Shown here: piece after piece, positions 1 to 8,690 of the stretch
How positions within the stretch are numbered: the stretch's first letter is position 1
How the letters are laid out: each line of letters opens with the position of its first letter
Notes under the pieces: generated by a model
Database searches by the model: none
What the model was told of the DNA's origin: nothing
The model's input: only the letters and a program-made list of their open reading frames with translations
Made by a program: the position numbers and the translations under genes
Assembly: GCF_035189165.1 (NCBI RefSeq)
Contig: NZ_CP045246.1
Coordinates: 1,178,001-1,242,000, forward strand
Source of the DNA: Arthrobacter sp. JZ12
Lineage (GTDB): Bacteria; Actinomycetota; Actinomycetes; Actinomycetales; Micrococcaceae
Length of the DNA: 64,000 nucleotides
Direction of reading: 5' to 3'

Positions 1-407
1 ACGCGTTCGCCTACATTCTCGGCGCCGGCGTGCTGTTCGGCTTCGTTGCGGTTCTCACCAAGATCATCGCCACGCACCTGCTCGATCCGAACGGACGATT
101 CCTTCTGAACGTGCCGATCTACAGCGTGGTCGCAATCATTGCCGCAGCCGGGCTGGGGTCCTGGTTCGTCCAGAGCGCCTACGCCACCGGACCGCCCGAC
201 CTGGTCATCGCCGGCCTCACTGTCATCGACCCGATCGTGGGCATCGCCGTCGGTATCGCAGTGCTCGGCGAGCTCCAACCCAATGTCGAATCGGTGATCG
301 CAATTGCCATGGGAGTGGCAGCCATCGTTGCTATTGTGGGGGTAACAGCCCTGTCGCGGCACCATCCAGATGTGGTCAAGCGCCAGAAGGAAGCACGACG
401 GCGCTAA
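1..407 (+). CDS. EamA/DMT-family permease, C-terminal part (5' end outside window)
   Basis: The reading frame is open from the left edge to a TAA at 405-407, so this is the 3' part of a longer gene. The visible roughly 134 residues are mostly hydrophobic helices separated by short loops, with a final helix rich in Ala/Val/Ile and a basic cytoplasmic tail (residues like RHHPDVVKRQKEARRR). The segment with PPDLVIAGLTVIDPIVG followed by GELQP is typical of the last helices of drug/metabolite transporter (EamA-type) permeases. Substrate cannot be told. A GT4 glycosyltransferase follows after 42 bases in the same direction and may be cotranscribed. Confidence 0.7.
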   Translation, partial: AFAYILGAGVLFGFVAVLTKIIATHLLDPNGRFLLNVPIYSVVAIIAAAGLGSWFVQSAYATGPPDLVIAGLTVIDPIVGIAVGIAVLGELQPNVESVIAIAMGVAAIVAIVGVTALSRHHPDVVKRQKEARRR

Positions 408-449
408 CGCCGGTGCACTGACCATCGTTGCCAACCCGAGGACTACTTC

Positions 450-1646
450 GTGACAGATTCGGCAGCACGTTCGCCGCTCACCATCCTGATCGCCGCCGAC
501 ACTTATCCGCCGCACATCAACGGCGCGGCGCAATTCGGTTACCGGCTTGCCAAGGGCATGAGCGCACGCGGGCATAACGTACACGTTCTCGCTCCGCACA
601 CCACCAAGGGCAAGAGCTTCACCGAGCCGGGCGGCGACTGGACAGTGCACCGGCTCCGGTCGCACTCGGTACCCACCCACGACTACTGGCGGATCTGTTT
701 CCCCTGGGAAATCAAGCGTGAGATCAGCATGCTCTTCGATCGCGTGCAGCCGGATGTAGTACACGTGCAGTGCCACTACATGGTGGGCGAATACACCCTG
801 TATGAGGCCGTGAAGCGGGGGATCCGGGTGGTCGCCACCAACCACTTCATGCCGGAGAACCTCAACCCATTCCTGCCCTTCCCGCAGTGGTTCAAGAGCA
901 TCGTTGCCAGGAACTCGTGGCGGGACATGGGGAGGGTGATGGGCAAGGCGGATGTCGTCACCACGCCCACGCCTCTGGCAGCCAAGGCAATGCACGAGCA
1001 CGCGTTCCTTCGCAAGGTGTTGCCGCTGTCCAACGGAATCGATGCCGCAGCCTATGAGCCAAGGCCGGGAGAGCAGATTGAGCGCCCGGACCACCCGATT
1101 GTTCTCTTTGTTGGGCGATTGGCGGAAGAGAAGCACGTCGATGTGCTGATCGATGCTGTTGCAAAAACCCCTGACCATCTGAACCTCCACCTGGAGATCA
1201 TCGGTGGCGGAGAAGTGAAGCCTGCATTGAAGGCACAGGCGGAGCGCCTCGGACTGGGGGACCGGGTCAGGTTCCTCGGACTCGTTGATGACGAGGAGTT
1301 GAGGCTGGCGTACCTTCGTGCCACGGTTTTTTGCCAGCCCGGTACAGCCGAGCTTCAGTCGCTCGTGACGCTCGAAGCGATGTCTGCGTCCACTCCAGTG
1401 CTCCTCGCCAACGCGATGGCGTTGCCCCATCTAGTGGAGAACGGTTCAAACGGCTATCTCTTCACACCCCATGACAGTTCCGAGCTAAGCCGGCGGCTCA
1501 CCGAGATCATCTCGCTGCCCGAAGCGGAGCGGGAACTGATGGGCAAGATGAGCCGGTCAATGGTGGAGAAGCACAGCATTGATGCAACGCTGTCAACGTT
1601 CGAGGATCTCTATCGCGGCCGGCTGCACGAAACGGAGACCGTCTAA
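450..1646 (+). CDS. GT4-family glycosyltransferase
   Basis: 398 residues from a GTG start. The N-terminal Rossmann half begins with TILIAADTYPPHINGAAQ, the usual opening of GT4 retaining glycosyltransferases, with an acceptor-side GYRLAKGMSARGHNVHVL segment. The C-terminal half has the VLFVGRLAEEKHVDVLIDA nucleotide-sugar domain motif, then GGGEVKPALKAQAERLGL and a terminal donor-binding region (PGTAELQSLVTLEAMSAS). Here the usual EX7E site reads with E at AELQS and E at LEAM. The family transfers a hexose or mannose from a nucleotide sugar to a lipid, glycan or small molecule; the acceptor here is unknown. It resembles actinobacterial PimB/MgtA-like lipid mannosyltransferases, but that is only inference. 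Confidence 0.85.
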   Translation: MTDSAARSPLTILIAADTYPPHINGAAQFGYRLAKGMSARGHNVHVLAPHTTKGKSFTEPGGDWTVHRLRSHSVPTHDYWRICFPWEIKREISMLFDRVQPDVVHVQCHYMVGEYTLYEAVKRGIRVVATNHFMPENLNPFLPFPQWFKSIVARNSWRDMGRVMGKADVVTTPTPLAAKAMHEHAFLRKVLPLSNGIDAAAYEPRPGEQIERPDHPIVLFVGRLAEEKHVDVLIDAVAKTPDHLNLHLEIIGGGEVKPALKAQAERLGLGDRVRFLGLVDDEELRLAYLRATVFCQPGTAELQSLVTLEAMSASTPVLLANAMALPHLVENGSNGYLFTPHDSSELSRRLTEIISLPEAERELMGKMSRSMVEKHSIDATLSTFEDLYRGRLHETETV

Positions 1647-1722
1647 ACCGCCAAGTGCGCTCAGGAGCATGGCTAGAATAGGTCTGCGCCCGTACGAATG
1701 TAAGCGTATTGGGCAGCGCCGC

Positions 1723-1796
1723 GGGGCTGTAGCTCAGCCGGTTAGAGCAGCGGACTCATAATCCGTTTGTCGTGGGTTCAAGCCCCACCAGCCCTA
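1723..1796 (+). tRNA. tRNA with CAU anticodon (probably tRNA-Ile2, less likely elongator Met)
   Basis: A full cloverleaf can be folded: acceptor GGGGCTG / CAGCCCT (first pair G-U), D stem GCTC/GAGC, anticodon stem GCGGA/TCCGT around the loop CTCATAA (anticodon CAT), variable TTGTC, T arm GTGGG-TTCAAGC-CCCAC, discriminator A, and no encoded CCA. It lacks initiator tRNA features (no C1-A72 type mismatch, no GGG/CCC anticodon stem). The pattern GCAG-N-GGACTCATAATC is like the lysidine-modified isoleucine tRNA (tilS substrate) of other bacteria, so Ile2 is favoured. CAU alone cannot separate Ile2 from elongator Met. Confidence 0.93.
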
Positions 1797-1803
1797 CAAC
1801 AGC

Positions 1804-1834
1804 GGAACCCTGGTCACTTGGTGGCCGGGGTTCC
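1804..1834 (+). terminator. Hairpin terminator after the tRNA
   Basis: Inverted repeat GGAACCCTGG ... CCGGGGTTCC (10 bp with one G-U pair, 11-base loop) lies 7 bases after the tRNA and is followed by a T/C-rich stretch up to about 1880. This looks like a factor-independent terminator for the tRNA transcript. The rest of 1835-2008 holds no gene that I can support. Confidence 0.7.
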
Positions 1835-2008
1835 TTGCTTTCCTACCCCTTTTCCTTACTTTTTCTCGCTTTTCCTCGCTACTCCTCGCTGCGCGTCGGG
1901 AGGCGGGAACACGTTGATTCCGAATGGCTGGTGCAATCAAGTTACCGATGGGTAACATGGCGGAGTGTTTGACCTCGGCGATGGCCGATGAAGGATGAGG
2001 ATTCTGCA

Positions 2009-3199
2009 ATGGGTGCACCTACGTTCGATGCCGGCAATCTCCCGTACGCGGACGGCGACTTTTATGCGTTCGAGCAACTGCTCGACACCAAGGAGCGCGA
2101 CCGACTGCATGAGGTGAGGGAGTGGCTGTCGGTCGAAGTTCGGCCGCATGCCTCGCGCTGGTGGAACGACGCGGTTTTTCCCAGCGAACTGATCCCGCGA
2201 ATAGCAGATCTGGATATTGTTTCTCCGGTCCGGCGCTTGGGGTACTCCAACCTCTTCGCCGGTCTGCTGCACGCGGAGTTCACCCGTGCGGATACGTCCA
2301 TCGCTACCTTCATGGGCGTCCACGATGGGTTGTTCACCGGATCCATCGAGGCGCTCGCCTCTCCTGACCAGCAGGCCGCTTGGCTTCCCGACATCTACTC
2401 CATGAAGAAGATCGGGGCTTTCGGGCTCACCGAGCCGCTCGGAGGATCCGACGTGGCCGGTGGCACGCGCACCACCGCCGAACGCCAGGGTGATCGCTGG
2501 ATCCTGAATGGGGCAAAGCGCTGGATCGGCAACGCGACATTCTCAGATTGGGTGGTCATCTACGCCCGCGATGTGGCAGACAACCAGGTCAAGGCCTTCC
2601 TCGTGGACACGTCCCTGCCCGGCTACAAGGCGACGAAGATCGAAAACAAGACCGCGCTGCGTACCGTTGAGAACGCGGACATCGTGCTTGAAGGCGTGGA
2701 GGTCAGCGACGACTTCAAGCTTGTTGGCGCCAACAGCTTCAAGGATGCCAACAAGGTACTGCGCATCACGCGCCTTTCGGTGGCCTGGCAGGCAGTCGGT
2801 CAGCAGTTGGCAGCGTTCGACGTGGCGCGGCGGTATGCGGTGGAGCGCCAGCAGTTCGGGCGGCCTTTGGCCTCCTTCCAGCTCATCCAGCAGCAGCTGG
2901 TTGAGATGCTCGGCAATACCGTAAGCTCACTTGGCATGATGGTCCGGCTGGCGCAATTGGCCGACGACGGCGGCGCCCGCGACGAGCAGTCTGCGCTCGC
3001 CAAGGCATTTACGACCGCCCGGATGCGGGAGACCGTGGCGCTTGGCCGAAGCATCCTTGGCGGGAACGGAATTGTCACGGATTACGAGATGGCGAAGATC
3101 TTCGCTGACGCCGAGGCGGTCTACTCCTATGAGGGCACGTACGAGATCAATACCCTGGTGACCGGGCGGGCCATTACGGGTATCGCTGCGTTCGTCTAG
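2009..3199 (+). CDS. Acyl-CoA dehydrogenase, glutaryl-CoA dehydrogenase-like
   Basis: About 396 residues. Start chosen at 2009 because GAGG at 1997-2000 is 8 bases upstream; an in-frame ATG at 1988 has no such site. Acyl-CoA dehydrogenase signatures are in order: GAFGLTEPLGGSD (FAD/substrate), WILNGAKRWIGNATFSD, RQQFGRPLASFQLIQ, and a C-terminal EAVYSYEGTYEINTLVTGRAITGIAAF whose Glu in YEGT sits at the catalytic-base position. The SYEGTYEIN...GRAITG ending and the VRRLGYSN / HDGLFTGSIE region are characteristic of glutaryl-CoA dehydrogenases, which oxidise and decarboxylate glutaryl-CoA to crotonyl-CoA in lysine/tryptophan breakdown. It stands alone, so its pathway is not supported by neighbours. 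Confidence 0.88.
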   Translation: MGAPTFDAGNLPYADGDFYAFEQLLDTKERDRLHEVREWLSVEVRPHASRWWNDAVFPSELIPRIADLDIVSPVRRLGYSNLFAGLLHAEFTRADTSIATFMGVHDGLFTGSIEALASPDQQAAWLPDIYSMKKIGAFGLTEPLGGSDVAGGTRTTAERQGDRWILNGAKRWIGNATFSDWVVIYARDVADNQVKAFLVDTSLPGYKATKIENKTALRTVENADIVLEGVEVSDDFKLVGANSFKDANKVLRITRLSVAWQAVGQQLAAFDVARRYAVERQQFGRPLASFQLIQQQLVEMLGNTVSSLGMMVRLAQLADDGGARDEQSALAKAFTTARMRETVALGRSILGGNGIVTDYEMAKIFADAEAVYSYEGTYEINTLVTGRAITGIAAFV

Positions 3200-3273
3200 C
3201 CTTCCGGCATTATGGCCGACCGCCTTCCGCCGACCGCCTTCCGGCGACCGCCTTCCGTGCACGATGCTCACGC

Positions 3274-3807
3274 TCAGGACGGACCGTGTAGCGGTAGCAG
3301 CACCGAAGGGCGCCGGTCAGAAACGAAGTTGAGGGGGTTCACGTACTCGCCGTCCTCGCGCACACCCCAATGCAGGCAGGGGCCGGGACAGTGAACCTCC
3401 GAGCTGAGCCGGCCTATCACCTGACCCTCCCGAACGCGCTCACCGACGGTAACGGACGCCGTGACCGGCTCGAAACTGCTCAGGAGGCCGTCCCCGTGAT
3501 CGATCGTGAGCACAGGCCGGTCAACAACTGTGCCGACGAACGCCACCTTGCCGTCGCTCGGACTCACAACTTCTAAATCCTGGGCGGCGCCGAGATCGAC
3601 GCCGCGGTGCCCAGCCATCCATTTCTCCGGCGGGCGGTCGAAGTGCCGAAGCACCGGAGGGATGTTTGCCAGCGGCCATTCCCACGGAACACTCTGGTGA
3701 GTAGGTGCAGATGGGGCTCCGCTGGCACCGACGGCAGGACCGATCAGCAGCGCAAGGCAGGCAAGGATCACCAGCAGTCGCAGGATGGAGTGCGTGTGTG
3801 GAGTCAC
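3274..3807 (-). CDS. Secreted M23-family (LytM/Rv2891-like) protein
   Basis: 177 residues from a GTG at 3807. This start puts a signal peptide (basic MTPHTHSILR, then LLVILACLALLIGPAVGASG) at the N-terminus; an upstream in-frame ATG would add 56 unlikely residues. Region 55-150 is an M23 beta-fold: HRGVDLG gives zinc ligands His67 and Asp71, and CLHWGV gives His146. The usual HxH is Cys-Leu-His here, so the residue normally acting as general base is Cys144; two nearby Cys (140, 144) could form a disulfide. Divergent placement next to rpsB matches the Rv2891/rpsB arrangement of mycobacteria. It probably acts outside the membrane on, or binds, peptidoglycan; endopeptidase activity is not assured. 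Confidence 0.85.
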   Translation of the reverse strand: MTPHTHSILRLLVILACLALLIGPAVGASGAPSAPTHQSVPWEWPLANIPPVLRHFDRPPEKWMAGHRGVDLGAAQDLEVVSPSDGKVAFVGTVVDRPVLTIDHGDGLLSSFEPVTASVTVGERVREGQVIGRLSSEVHCPGPCLHWGVREDGEYVNPLNFVSDRRPSVLLPLHGPS

Positions 3808-4243
3808 ATGCCCACGGTTCCACGGGCAGCCGGCCCAGCGGGCGGCGTCGTACTTATATGTGGACAGTGTCAGCGCCGGCCGGCGCGCTGTGGAGGCGAG
3901 GTCAGGGCAGCCCGGACCGGTCATCCGGCGCTGATCCGCTGTAGTACACTTGGTGGAGCAGTTCTCCGCGTTCAAGCGCGCCCGGATGTGTCCTCACGGA
4001 TCTCATTTTCGGTATGCGCAGGAGCAGGCAACTGACTACGCGTGTCCCGATTCGCGCGCCGCAACCTCGAGCCTTGCTCAGGGTGGCAGGCGGACGAACA
4101 TTGATCCAGCGGTCCGGAGTAATTCGGTTGGAACAGTGAGTCGCTGACTGACGGGCACCAGGACCTCCGCACATCGTGCGGAAATTTCAACCGTCAAACC
4201 GGCAGCCGGCCCAATGCCCTTGCTGCCTTACGAAAGGAACGGC
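3808..4243 (+). promoter_or_regulatory. Divergent intergenic region and rpsB 5' leader
   Basis: This 436-base gap separates the M23-family gene (minus) from rpsB (plus). It should contain both promoters; I see no strong consensus pair. A short hairpin TCCGCAC-ATC-GTGCGGA lies at 4166-4182, followed by AAATTT, inside the presumed rpsB leader, and could act in S2 autoregulation or attenuation. The SD GAAAGGA at 4232-4238 is 5 bases before the rpsB ATG. Small frames in this gap have no recognisable protein features. Confidence 0.4.
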
Positions 4244-5101
4244 ATGCCCGTCGTTACCATGCGCCAGCTGCTCGACAGCGGCGTCCACTTTGGACACCAG
4301 ACCCGTCGCTGGAACCCGAAGATGAAGCGCTTCATCTTCACCGAGCGCAACGGCATCTACATCATCGACCTGCAGCAGTCGCTGTCCTACATCGACCGTG
4401 CGTACGAGTTCATCAAGGCAACCGTCGCCCACGGTGGAACCGTCCTCTTCGTCGGTACCAAGAAGCAGGCACAGGAAGCCATCGCTGAGCAGGCCACCCG
4501 CGTTGGCCAGCCGTACGTCAACCAGCGCTGGCTCGGCGGTATGCTCACCAACTTCCAGACCGTTTCCAAGCGCATCCAGCGCATGAAGGAACTGGAAGAG
4601 ATCAACTTCGACGACGTTGCAGGTTCCGGCCGCACCAAGAAGGAACTCCTTCTGCTGCAGCGCGAGCTGACCAAGCTTGAGAGCAACCTCGGCGGCATCC
4701 GCAACCTCACCAAGGCTCCGTCCATCGTGTGGGTTGTCGACACCAAGAAGGAACACCTGGCCATCGACGAGGCCAAGAAGCTGAACATCCCGGTTGTCGC
4801 CATCCTTGACACCAACTGCGATCCCGATGAGGTCGACTTCCCGATCCCGGGCAACGACGACGCCATCCGCGCAGTGAACCTGCTGACCCGCGTTGTGGCC
4901 GACGCCGTTGCCGAGGGCCTCATCGCCCGCAACAACCGCGCCTCGGGTAACGACGCCGCAGCAGCGGAAGAGCCGCTCGCAGAGTGGGAGCGCGAACTGC
5001 TCGAAGGCAGCGCCGCTCCTGCTGAGGCACCGGCCGCCGAGGCGCCTGCAGTAGAGGAAGCCCCCGCTGCTGACGAAGCCGCTAACGGCGAGAGCAAGTA
5101 G
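4244..5101 (+). CDS. rpsB: 30S ribosomal protein S2
   Basis: 285 residues. Start at 4244 ([19 protein letters not shown]) because the SD GAAAGGA lies just upstream and S2 proteins begin this way; an in-frame ATG at 4214 is not needed. Core S2 motifs: [76 protein letters not shown]. The last about 50 residues are an Ala/Glu/Pro-rich tail common in actinobacterial S2. It binds the 30S subunit near S1/S8 and is needed for late 30S assembly. First gene of the rpsB-tsf-pyrH-frr-cdsA group. Confidence 0.98.
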   Translation: MPVVTMRQLLDSGVHFGHQTRRWNPKMKRFIFTERNGIYIIDLQQSLSYIDRAYEFIKATVAHGGTVLFVGTKKQAQEAIAEQATRVGQPYVNQRWLGGMLTNFQTVSKRIQRMKELEEINFDDVAGSGRTKKELLLLQRELTKLESNLGGIRNLTKAPSIVWVVDTKKEHLAIDEAKKLNIPVVAILDTNCDPDEVDFPIPGNDDAIRAVNLLTRVVADAVAEGLIARNNRASGNDAAAAEEPLAEWERELLEGSAAPAEAPAAEAPAVEEAPAADEAANGESK

Positions 5102-5108
5102 TTTCGAA

Positions 5109-5142
5109 CGAAAGGGTGCGGGATACGACCCGCACCCTTTCG
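5109..5142 (+). terminator. Strong hairpin between rpsB and tsf
   Basis: Perfect 14-bp stem (5109-5122 with 5129-5142) around the loop ATACGA, followed by TTT. It starts 8 bases after the rpsB stop and can terminate or attenuate readthrough into tsf, giving independent S2 and EF-Ts levels. Confidence 0.85.
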
Positions 5143-5215
5143 TTTGGGCCGGATGAGAGTTCGGCGAACTTTCCCGCGAATATCTTGACGAGAAAATCAC
5201 ATCTGAGGAGTTCAA

Positions 5216-6052
5216 ATGGCAAACTACACTGCCGCTGACATCAAGGCTCTCCGCGAGCGGACCGGCGCCGGAATGATGGACGTGAAGAAGGCTCTCGACG
5301 AGGCCAACGGCGATGCCGAGAAGGCCATGGAGCTCATCCGCATCAAGGGACTGAAGGGCGCCACCAAGCGTGAAGGCCGTTCAACCGCAGAGGGCCTGGT
5401 AGCAGCCAAGGTTGAAGGCAACGTCGGCGTCATGGTCGAGGTCAACTGCGAGACCGACTTCGTTGCCAAGGCCGGCCCCTTCATCGAATTCGCCAACAAG
5501 GTCCTGGCAGCAGCCATCGAGTCCGGTGCCTCCGACGTCGAGTCCCTGCTGGCACACAGCGTCGACGGCAAGCCGCTGTCCGAGCACGTCATCGAGGCCG
5601 GTGCACTGCTCGGCGAGAAGGTAGACGTTCGCCGCGTTGCACGCGTTGAGGGTGCGATCGTTGACGCCTACCTGCACAAGACCTCCAAGGACCTCCCCGC
5701 GCAGGTCGGCGTCCTCTTCGCAGTGGAGGGCGATGGTGAGGCTGCCGTTGAGGCCGCTCACGATGTTGCTGTCCACATCGCTGCCTACTCGCCGACCTAC
5801 CTCACCCGTGAGGACGTTCCGGCTGAGCTGGTTGAGACTGAGCGCCGCATCGCTGACGAGACCGCTCGCGCCGAGGGCAAGCCTGAAGCAGCACTTCCCA
5901 AGATCGTGGAAGGCCGCCTGACCGGCTTCTTCAAGGAGGGCGTACTCCTCGACCAGGCATTCGCCAAGGACGCCAAGAAGTCGGTGGCACAGGTTCTGAA
6001 GGAAGCAAGCGTCGAGCCCAAGGCATTCGCCCGCTTCCGCGTTGGAGCATAA
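5216..6052 (+). CDS. tsf: Elongation factor Ts
   Basis: 278 residues, ATG preceded by GAGGAG. The N-terminal UBA-like module MANYTAADIKALRERTGAGMMDVKKALDEANGD and the core TDFVAKAGPFIEFANKV motif (TDFV, contacts EF-Tu) are intact, with the C-terminal FFKEGVLLDQAFAKD segment. EF-Ts is the guanine nucleotide exchange factor that regenerates EF-Tu-GTP in the cytoplasm. It follows rpsB as in most bacteria; long hairpins on both sides (5109-5142 and 6084-6115) suggest that it is also a separate transcript. Confidence 0.98.
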   Translation: MANYTAADIKALRERTGAGMMDVKKALDEANGDAEKAMELIRIKGLKGATKREGRSTAEGLVAAKVEGNVGVMVEVNCETDFVAKAGPFIEFANKVLAAAIESGASDVESLLAHSVDGKPLSEHVIEAGALLGEKVDVRRVARVEGAIVDAYLHKTSKDLPAQVGVLFAVEGDGEAAVEAAHDVAVHIAAYSPTYLTREDVPAELVETERRIADETARAEGKPEAALPKIVEGRLTGFFKEGVLLDQAFAKDAKKSVAQVLKEASVEPKAFARFRVGA

Positions 6053-6083
6053 CTCTCCCGGGCACCAGTTTGTCTGAGAGGAT

Positions 6084-6115
6084 GGAGGGGCGGCCGCTGC
6101 TGCGGCCGCCCCTCC
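6084..6115 (+). terminator. GC-rich hairpin after tsf
   Basis: Perfect 14-bp inverted repeat (GGAGGGGCGGCCGC and its complement, 6084-6097 and 6102-6115) with a 4-base loop. There is no U tract, as is common for actinobacterial intrinsic terminators. Confidence 0.75.
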
Positions 6116-6184
6116 GCCATGTCCGGTGACGGACCCAAAGTCACATTCAATCGATACGCAGGCGCGATCAGCCCGGGAGGCATC

Positions 6185-6922
6185 ATGGAGAAATACGATA
6201 AGGCTGACTACAGCGGGTCCCCCAAGCGGCGCGTCCTGTTGAAGCTTTCGGGCGAGGTCTTCGGTGGGGGCAAGCTGGGCGTCGACCCGGAAATGGTGCG
6301 TGGGATCGCCAAGCAAATAGCCGCGACCATCGGCGAGGTTGAGGTCGCCATCGTGGTGGGCGGCGGAAACTTCTTCCGTGGAGCTGAGCTGTCGCAGAGC
6401 GGAATGGACCGCTCCCGGGCCGACTACATGGGCATGCTTGGCACGGTGATGAACTGCCTCGCACTTCAGGACTTCCTTGAGCAGGCGGGCGTTGAGACGC
6501 GTGTCCAGAGCGCAATCACCATGGGCCAGGTCGCCGAGGCCTACATCCCCAGGCGCGCCATCCGGCACCTTGAAAAGGGCAGGGTAGTTATTTTCGGTGC
6601 CGGAGCCGGCCTGCCCTACTTCTCCACCGACACCGTCGCGGCCCAGCGTGCGCTGGAAGTACGCGCCGACGTCGTACTCATGGCCAAGAGTGGTGTTGAC
6701 GGTGTCTACACTGCCGATCCCCACAAGGACCCCACCGCCCTGAAACTGGAGACCCTCTCTTACGACGACGCGCTCCGCCAGGACATCCGCGTGATGGATC
6801 AGACCGCGATGACCATGTGCAAGGACAACAACCTTTCCATGGTGGTGTTCGGCATGGAGGGCGAGGGCAACGTCACTCGCGCCATCATGGGTGAGCGGAT
6901 CGGCACCATCGTCAGCGCCTAG
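6185..6922 (+). CDS. pyrH: UMP kinase
   Basis: 245 residues. Start at 6185 ([11 protein letters not shown]) with GGGAGG at 6175-6180; a longer in-frame start at 6119 would run into the preceding hairpin region. Amino-acid-kinase fold motifs: [14 protein letters not shown] (phosphate-binding Lys and Gly loop), [25 protein letters not shown] (the Asp that binds UMP), [34 protein letters not shown]. It converts UMP to UDP with ATP as a hexamer, the first committed step to UTP/CTP. Position between tsf and frr is the conserved one. Confidence 0.97.
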   Translation: MEKYDKADYSGSPKRRVLLKLSGEVFGGGKLGVDPEMVRGIAKQIAATIGEVEVAIVVGGGNFFRGAELSQSGMDRSRADYMGMLGTVMNCLALQDFLEQAGVETRVQSAITMGQVAEAYIPRRAIRHLEKGRVVIFGAGAGLPYFSTDTVAAQRALEVRADVVLMAKSGVDGVYTADPHKDPTALKLETLSYDDALRQDIRVMDQTAMTMCKDNNLSMVVFGMEGEGNVTRAIMGERIGTIVSA

Positions 6923-7039
6923 AGCCCGGCTCAACCTTGCGCGGAGGTTGCGGTCCCAGCGGAGCCGCACCGTGTGAACTAGGATTATCAACTGAATCGG
7001 ACGCTTGGAAGCAGCGGATTTCGTACCAAAGGAGAAATC

Positions 7040-7597
7040 GTGATTGAAGAGACTTTGTCAGACGCCAGTGAGCGGATGGACCGCGCGGTCGAGGCAGCGA
7101 AGGAAGACTTCGCAACCGTACGGACCGGACGCGCCAACCCGTCGCTGTTCTCCAAGGTTGTAGTCAATTACTACGGTTCCCCGACGCCGCTGCAGCAGCT
7201 CGCGTCATTCCAGAACCCTGAGGCACGCACCCTGCTGATCACGCCGTTCGACCGGTCCGCGCTCAACGAGATCGAGAAGGCCCTGCGCGACTCCGACCTC
7301 GGCGCCAACCCGTCGAACGACGGGAACGTCATCCGGGTTGTACTGCCGGAGCTTACGCAGGAACGCCGCAAGGAATACGTGAAGCTCGTGCGCGGCAAGG
7401 CTGAGGACGCCAAGATCCAGATCCGGAACATCCGCCGCAAGGCCAAGGACGGCATCGACAAGGCGGTCAAGGACGGCGACGCCGGCGAGGACGAGGGAGC
7501 AAGGGCGGAGAAGGATCTGGACGCCCGGACCAAGTCCCACACTGACACCATTGACGAGATGCTGAAGCGCAAGGAAACCGAGCTGCTCGAGGTCTGA
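7040..7597 (+). CDS. frr: Ribosome recycling factor
   Basis: 185 residues, GTG start with AAAGGAGA 5 bases upstream. Full-length two-domain RRF: helical domain start [25 protein letters not shown], beta domain [42 protein letters not shown], and the return helix [35 protein letters not shown]. With EF-G it splits post-termination ribosomes. Its TGA overlaps the ATG of cdsA (sequence TGATGA at 7595-7600), pointing to translational coupling. Confidence 0.98.
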   Translation: MIEETLSDASERMDRAVEAAKEDFATVRTGRANPSLFSKVVVNYYGSPTPLQQLASFQNPEARTLLITPFDRSALNEIEKALRDSDLGANPSNDGNVIRVVLPELTQERRKEYVKLVRGKAEDAKIQIRNIRRKAKDGIDKAVKDGDAGEDEGARAEKDLDARTKSHTDTIDEMLKRKETELLEV

Positions 7598-8595
7598 TGA
7601 GCGACTCCCAGCCTTCGACCGAGGCTGGCCGCACGCCTGCCGCTGAGACTGCACACGGGGCGGCGGCCGGCCCGTCGCCCAGCGGCGCGCTTCCGGGCAG
7701 GCGTGCACGTCGTACCGCCGAGAAGGAGCGCCGCCGCAGCCTCTTCAAACGCCGCGAACCGCAAACAAAATCGGGGGAGGCCTCGCGGGCCGGGCGCAAT
7801 CTTCCGGCTGCGATCGGTGTGGGGCTGGCGCTGCTGATCTCGCTGTTGGTGGGCATGCTGTTCCTGCCCATTGCCTTCGTGGCCCTCGCGACGATCTTCG
7901 GCGTGGTGGGCGTCTGGGAAGTGGCACGCGCCCTGGAGGTCCGCAGGTTGCACGTGCCGGTGGTTCCAGCGGTTGCCGCCGCCGTCGCCATGCCGTTCGC
8001 TGCCTACCTGGGCGGTCCGGAGGCGCTGGCGTTCGCCGTCGTTGTTTCCGTGACGGCACTGGCGCTCTGGCGCAGCCTTGACCCGGCTCCGGATGCCGCA
8101 CGGAGCATCATGGCGGGCACGTTTGTCCTGTTGTGGGTGCCGTTCCTGTTGAGCTTCGCGATGCTGCTGCTGCAGGAGCCGGCAGGTTCGCTGAAGCTGG
8201 CAACCATGCTCCTGCTGGTCGTGGCCAACGACACCTTCGGCTACCTGGTAGGGGCAACGTTCGGCAAACATGCGATGGCCCCGCGGATCAGCCCAAAGAA
8301 ATCCTGGGAGGGATTCGCCGGTTCAGTGGGCGGAGCGATGATCATCGGCGTGCTTGCCGTGGTTTTCCTTCTCGAGGCGCCATGGTGGGTAGGTATCTGC
8401 TTTGCTGTCGCAGTGGTGGCAGCGTCCACGGCCGGTGACCTGGCTGAGTCGATGATCAAGCGCGAACTCGGGGTCAAGGACATGAGCAGCATCCTGCCCG
8501 GGCACGGCGGCGTAATGGACCGGCTGGACTCCATTGTTTTCGCTGCACCGGTCGCGTTCCTGCTGTCCGTTACATTGGTACCCGGAACCTTTTAG
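7597..8595 (+). CDS. cdsA: Phosphatidate cytidylyltransferase
   Basis: 332 residues. An N-terminal extension of about 65 residues (Pro/Ala/Arg rich, RRARRTAEKERRRSLFKRREPQ) precedes seven to eight membrane helices. The C-terminal CDP-alcohol synthase signature is clear: SPKKSWEGFAGSVGG, then DLAESMIKRELGVKDMSSILPGHGGVMDRLDSIVFAAPVAF with the conserved Lys, His and paired Asp residues. It makes CDP-diacylglycerol from phosphatidic acid and CTP in the membrane, feeding PI, PG and cardiolipin synthesis. The ATG overlaps the frr stop. Confidence 0.97.
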   Translation: MSDSQPSTEAGRTPAAETAHGAAAGPSPSGALPGRRARRTAEKERRRSLFKRREPQTKSGEASRAGRNLPAAIGVGLALLISLLVGMLFLPIAFVALATIFGVVGVWEVARALEVRRLHVPVVPAVAAAVAMPFAAYLGGPEALAFAVVVSVTALALWRSLDPAPDAARSIMAGTFVLLWVPFLLSFAMLLLQEPAGSLKLATMLLLVVANDTFGYLVGATFGKHAMAPRISPKKSWEGFAGSVGGAMIIGVLAVVFLLEAPWWVGICFAVAVVAASTAGDLAESMIKRELGVKDMSSILPGHGGVMDRLDSIVFAAPVAFLLSVTLVPGTF

Positions 8596-8690
8596 GCAGC
8601 GCTTCGCCGGACGAAGCCGAAGATGCCGACGGTGCCGCCCCTGCTACCCGGTGCATCATGCATCGCGACGGAGAAAGAGAACACCCGAGA

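Noticed and set aside
5381-6991. 536-codon minus-strand frame opposite tsf and pyrH
   Set aside because: Antisense shadow of two certain genes; no recognisable protein features.
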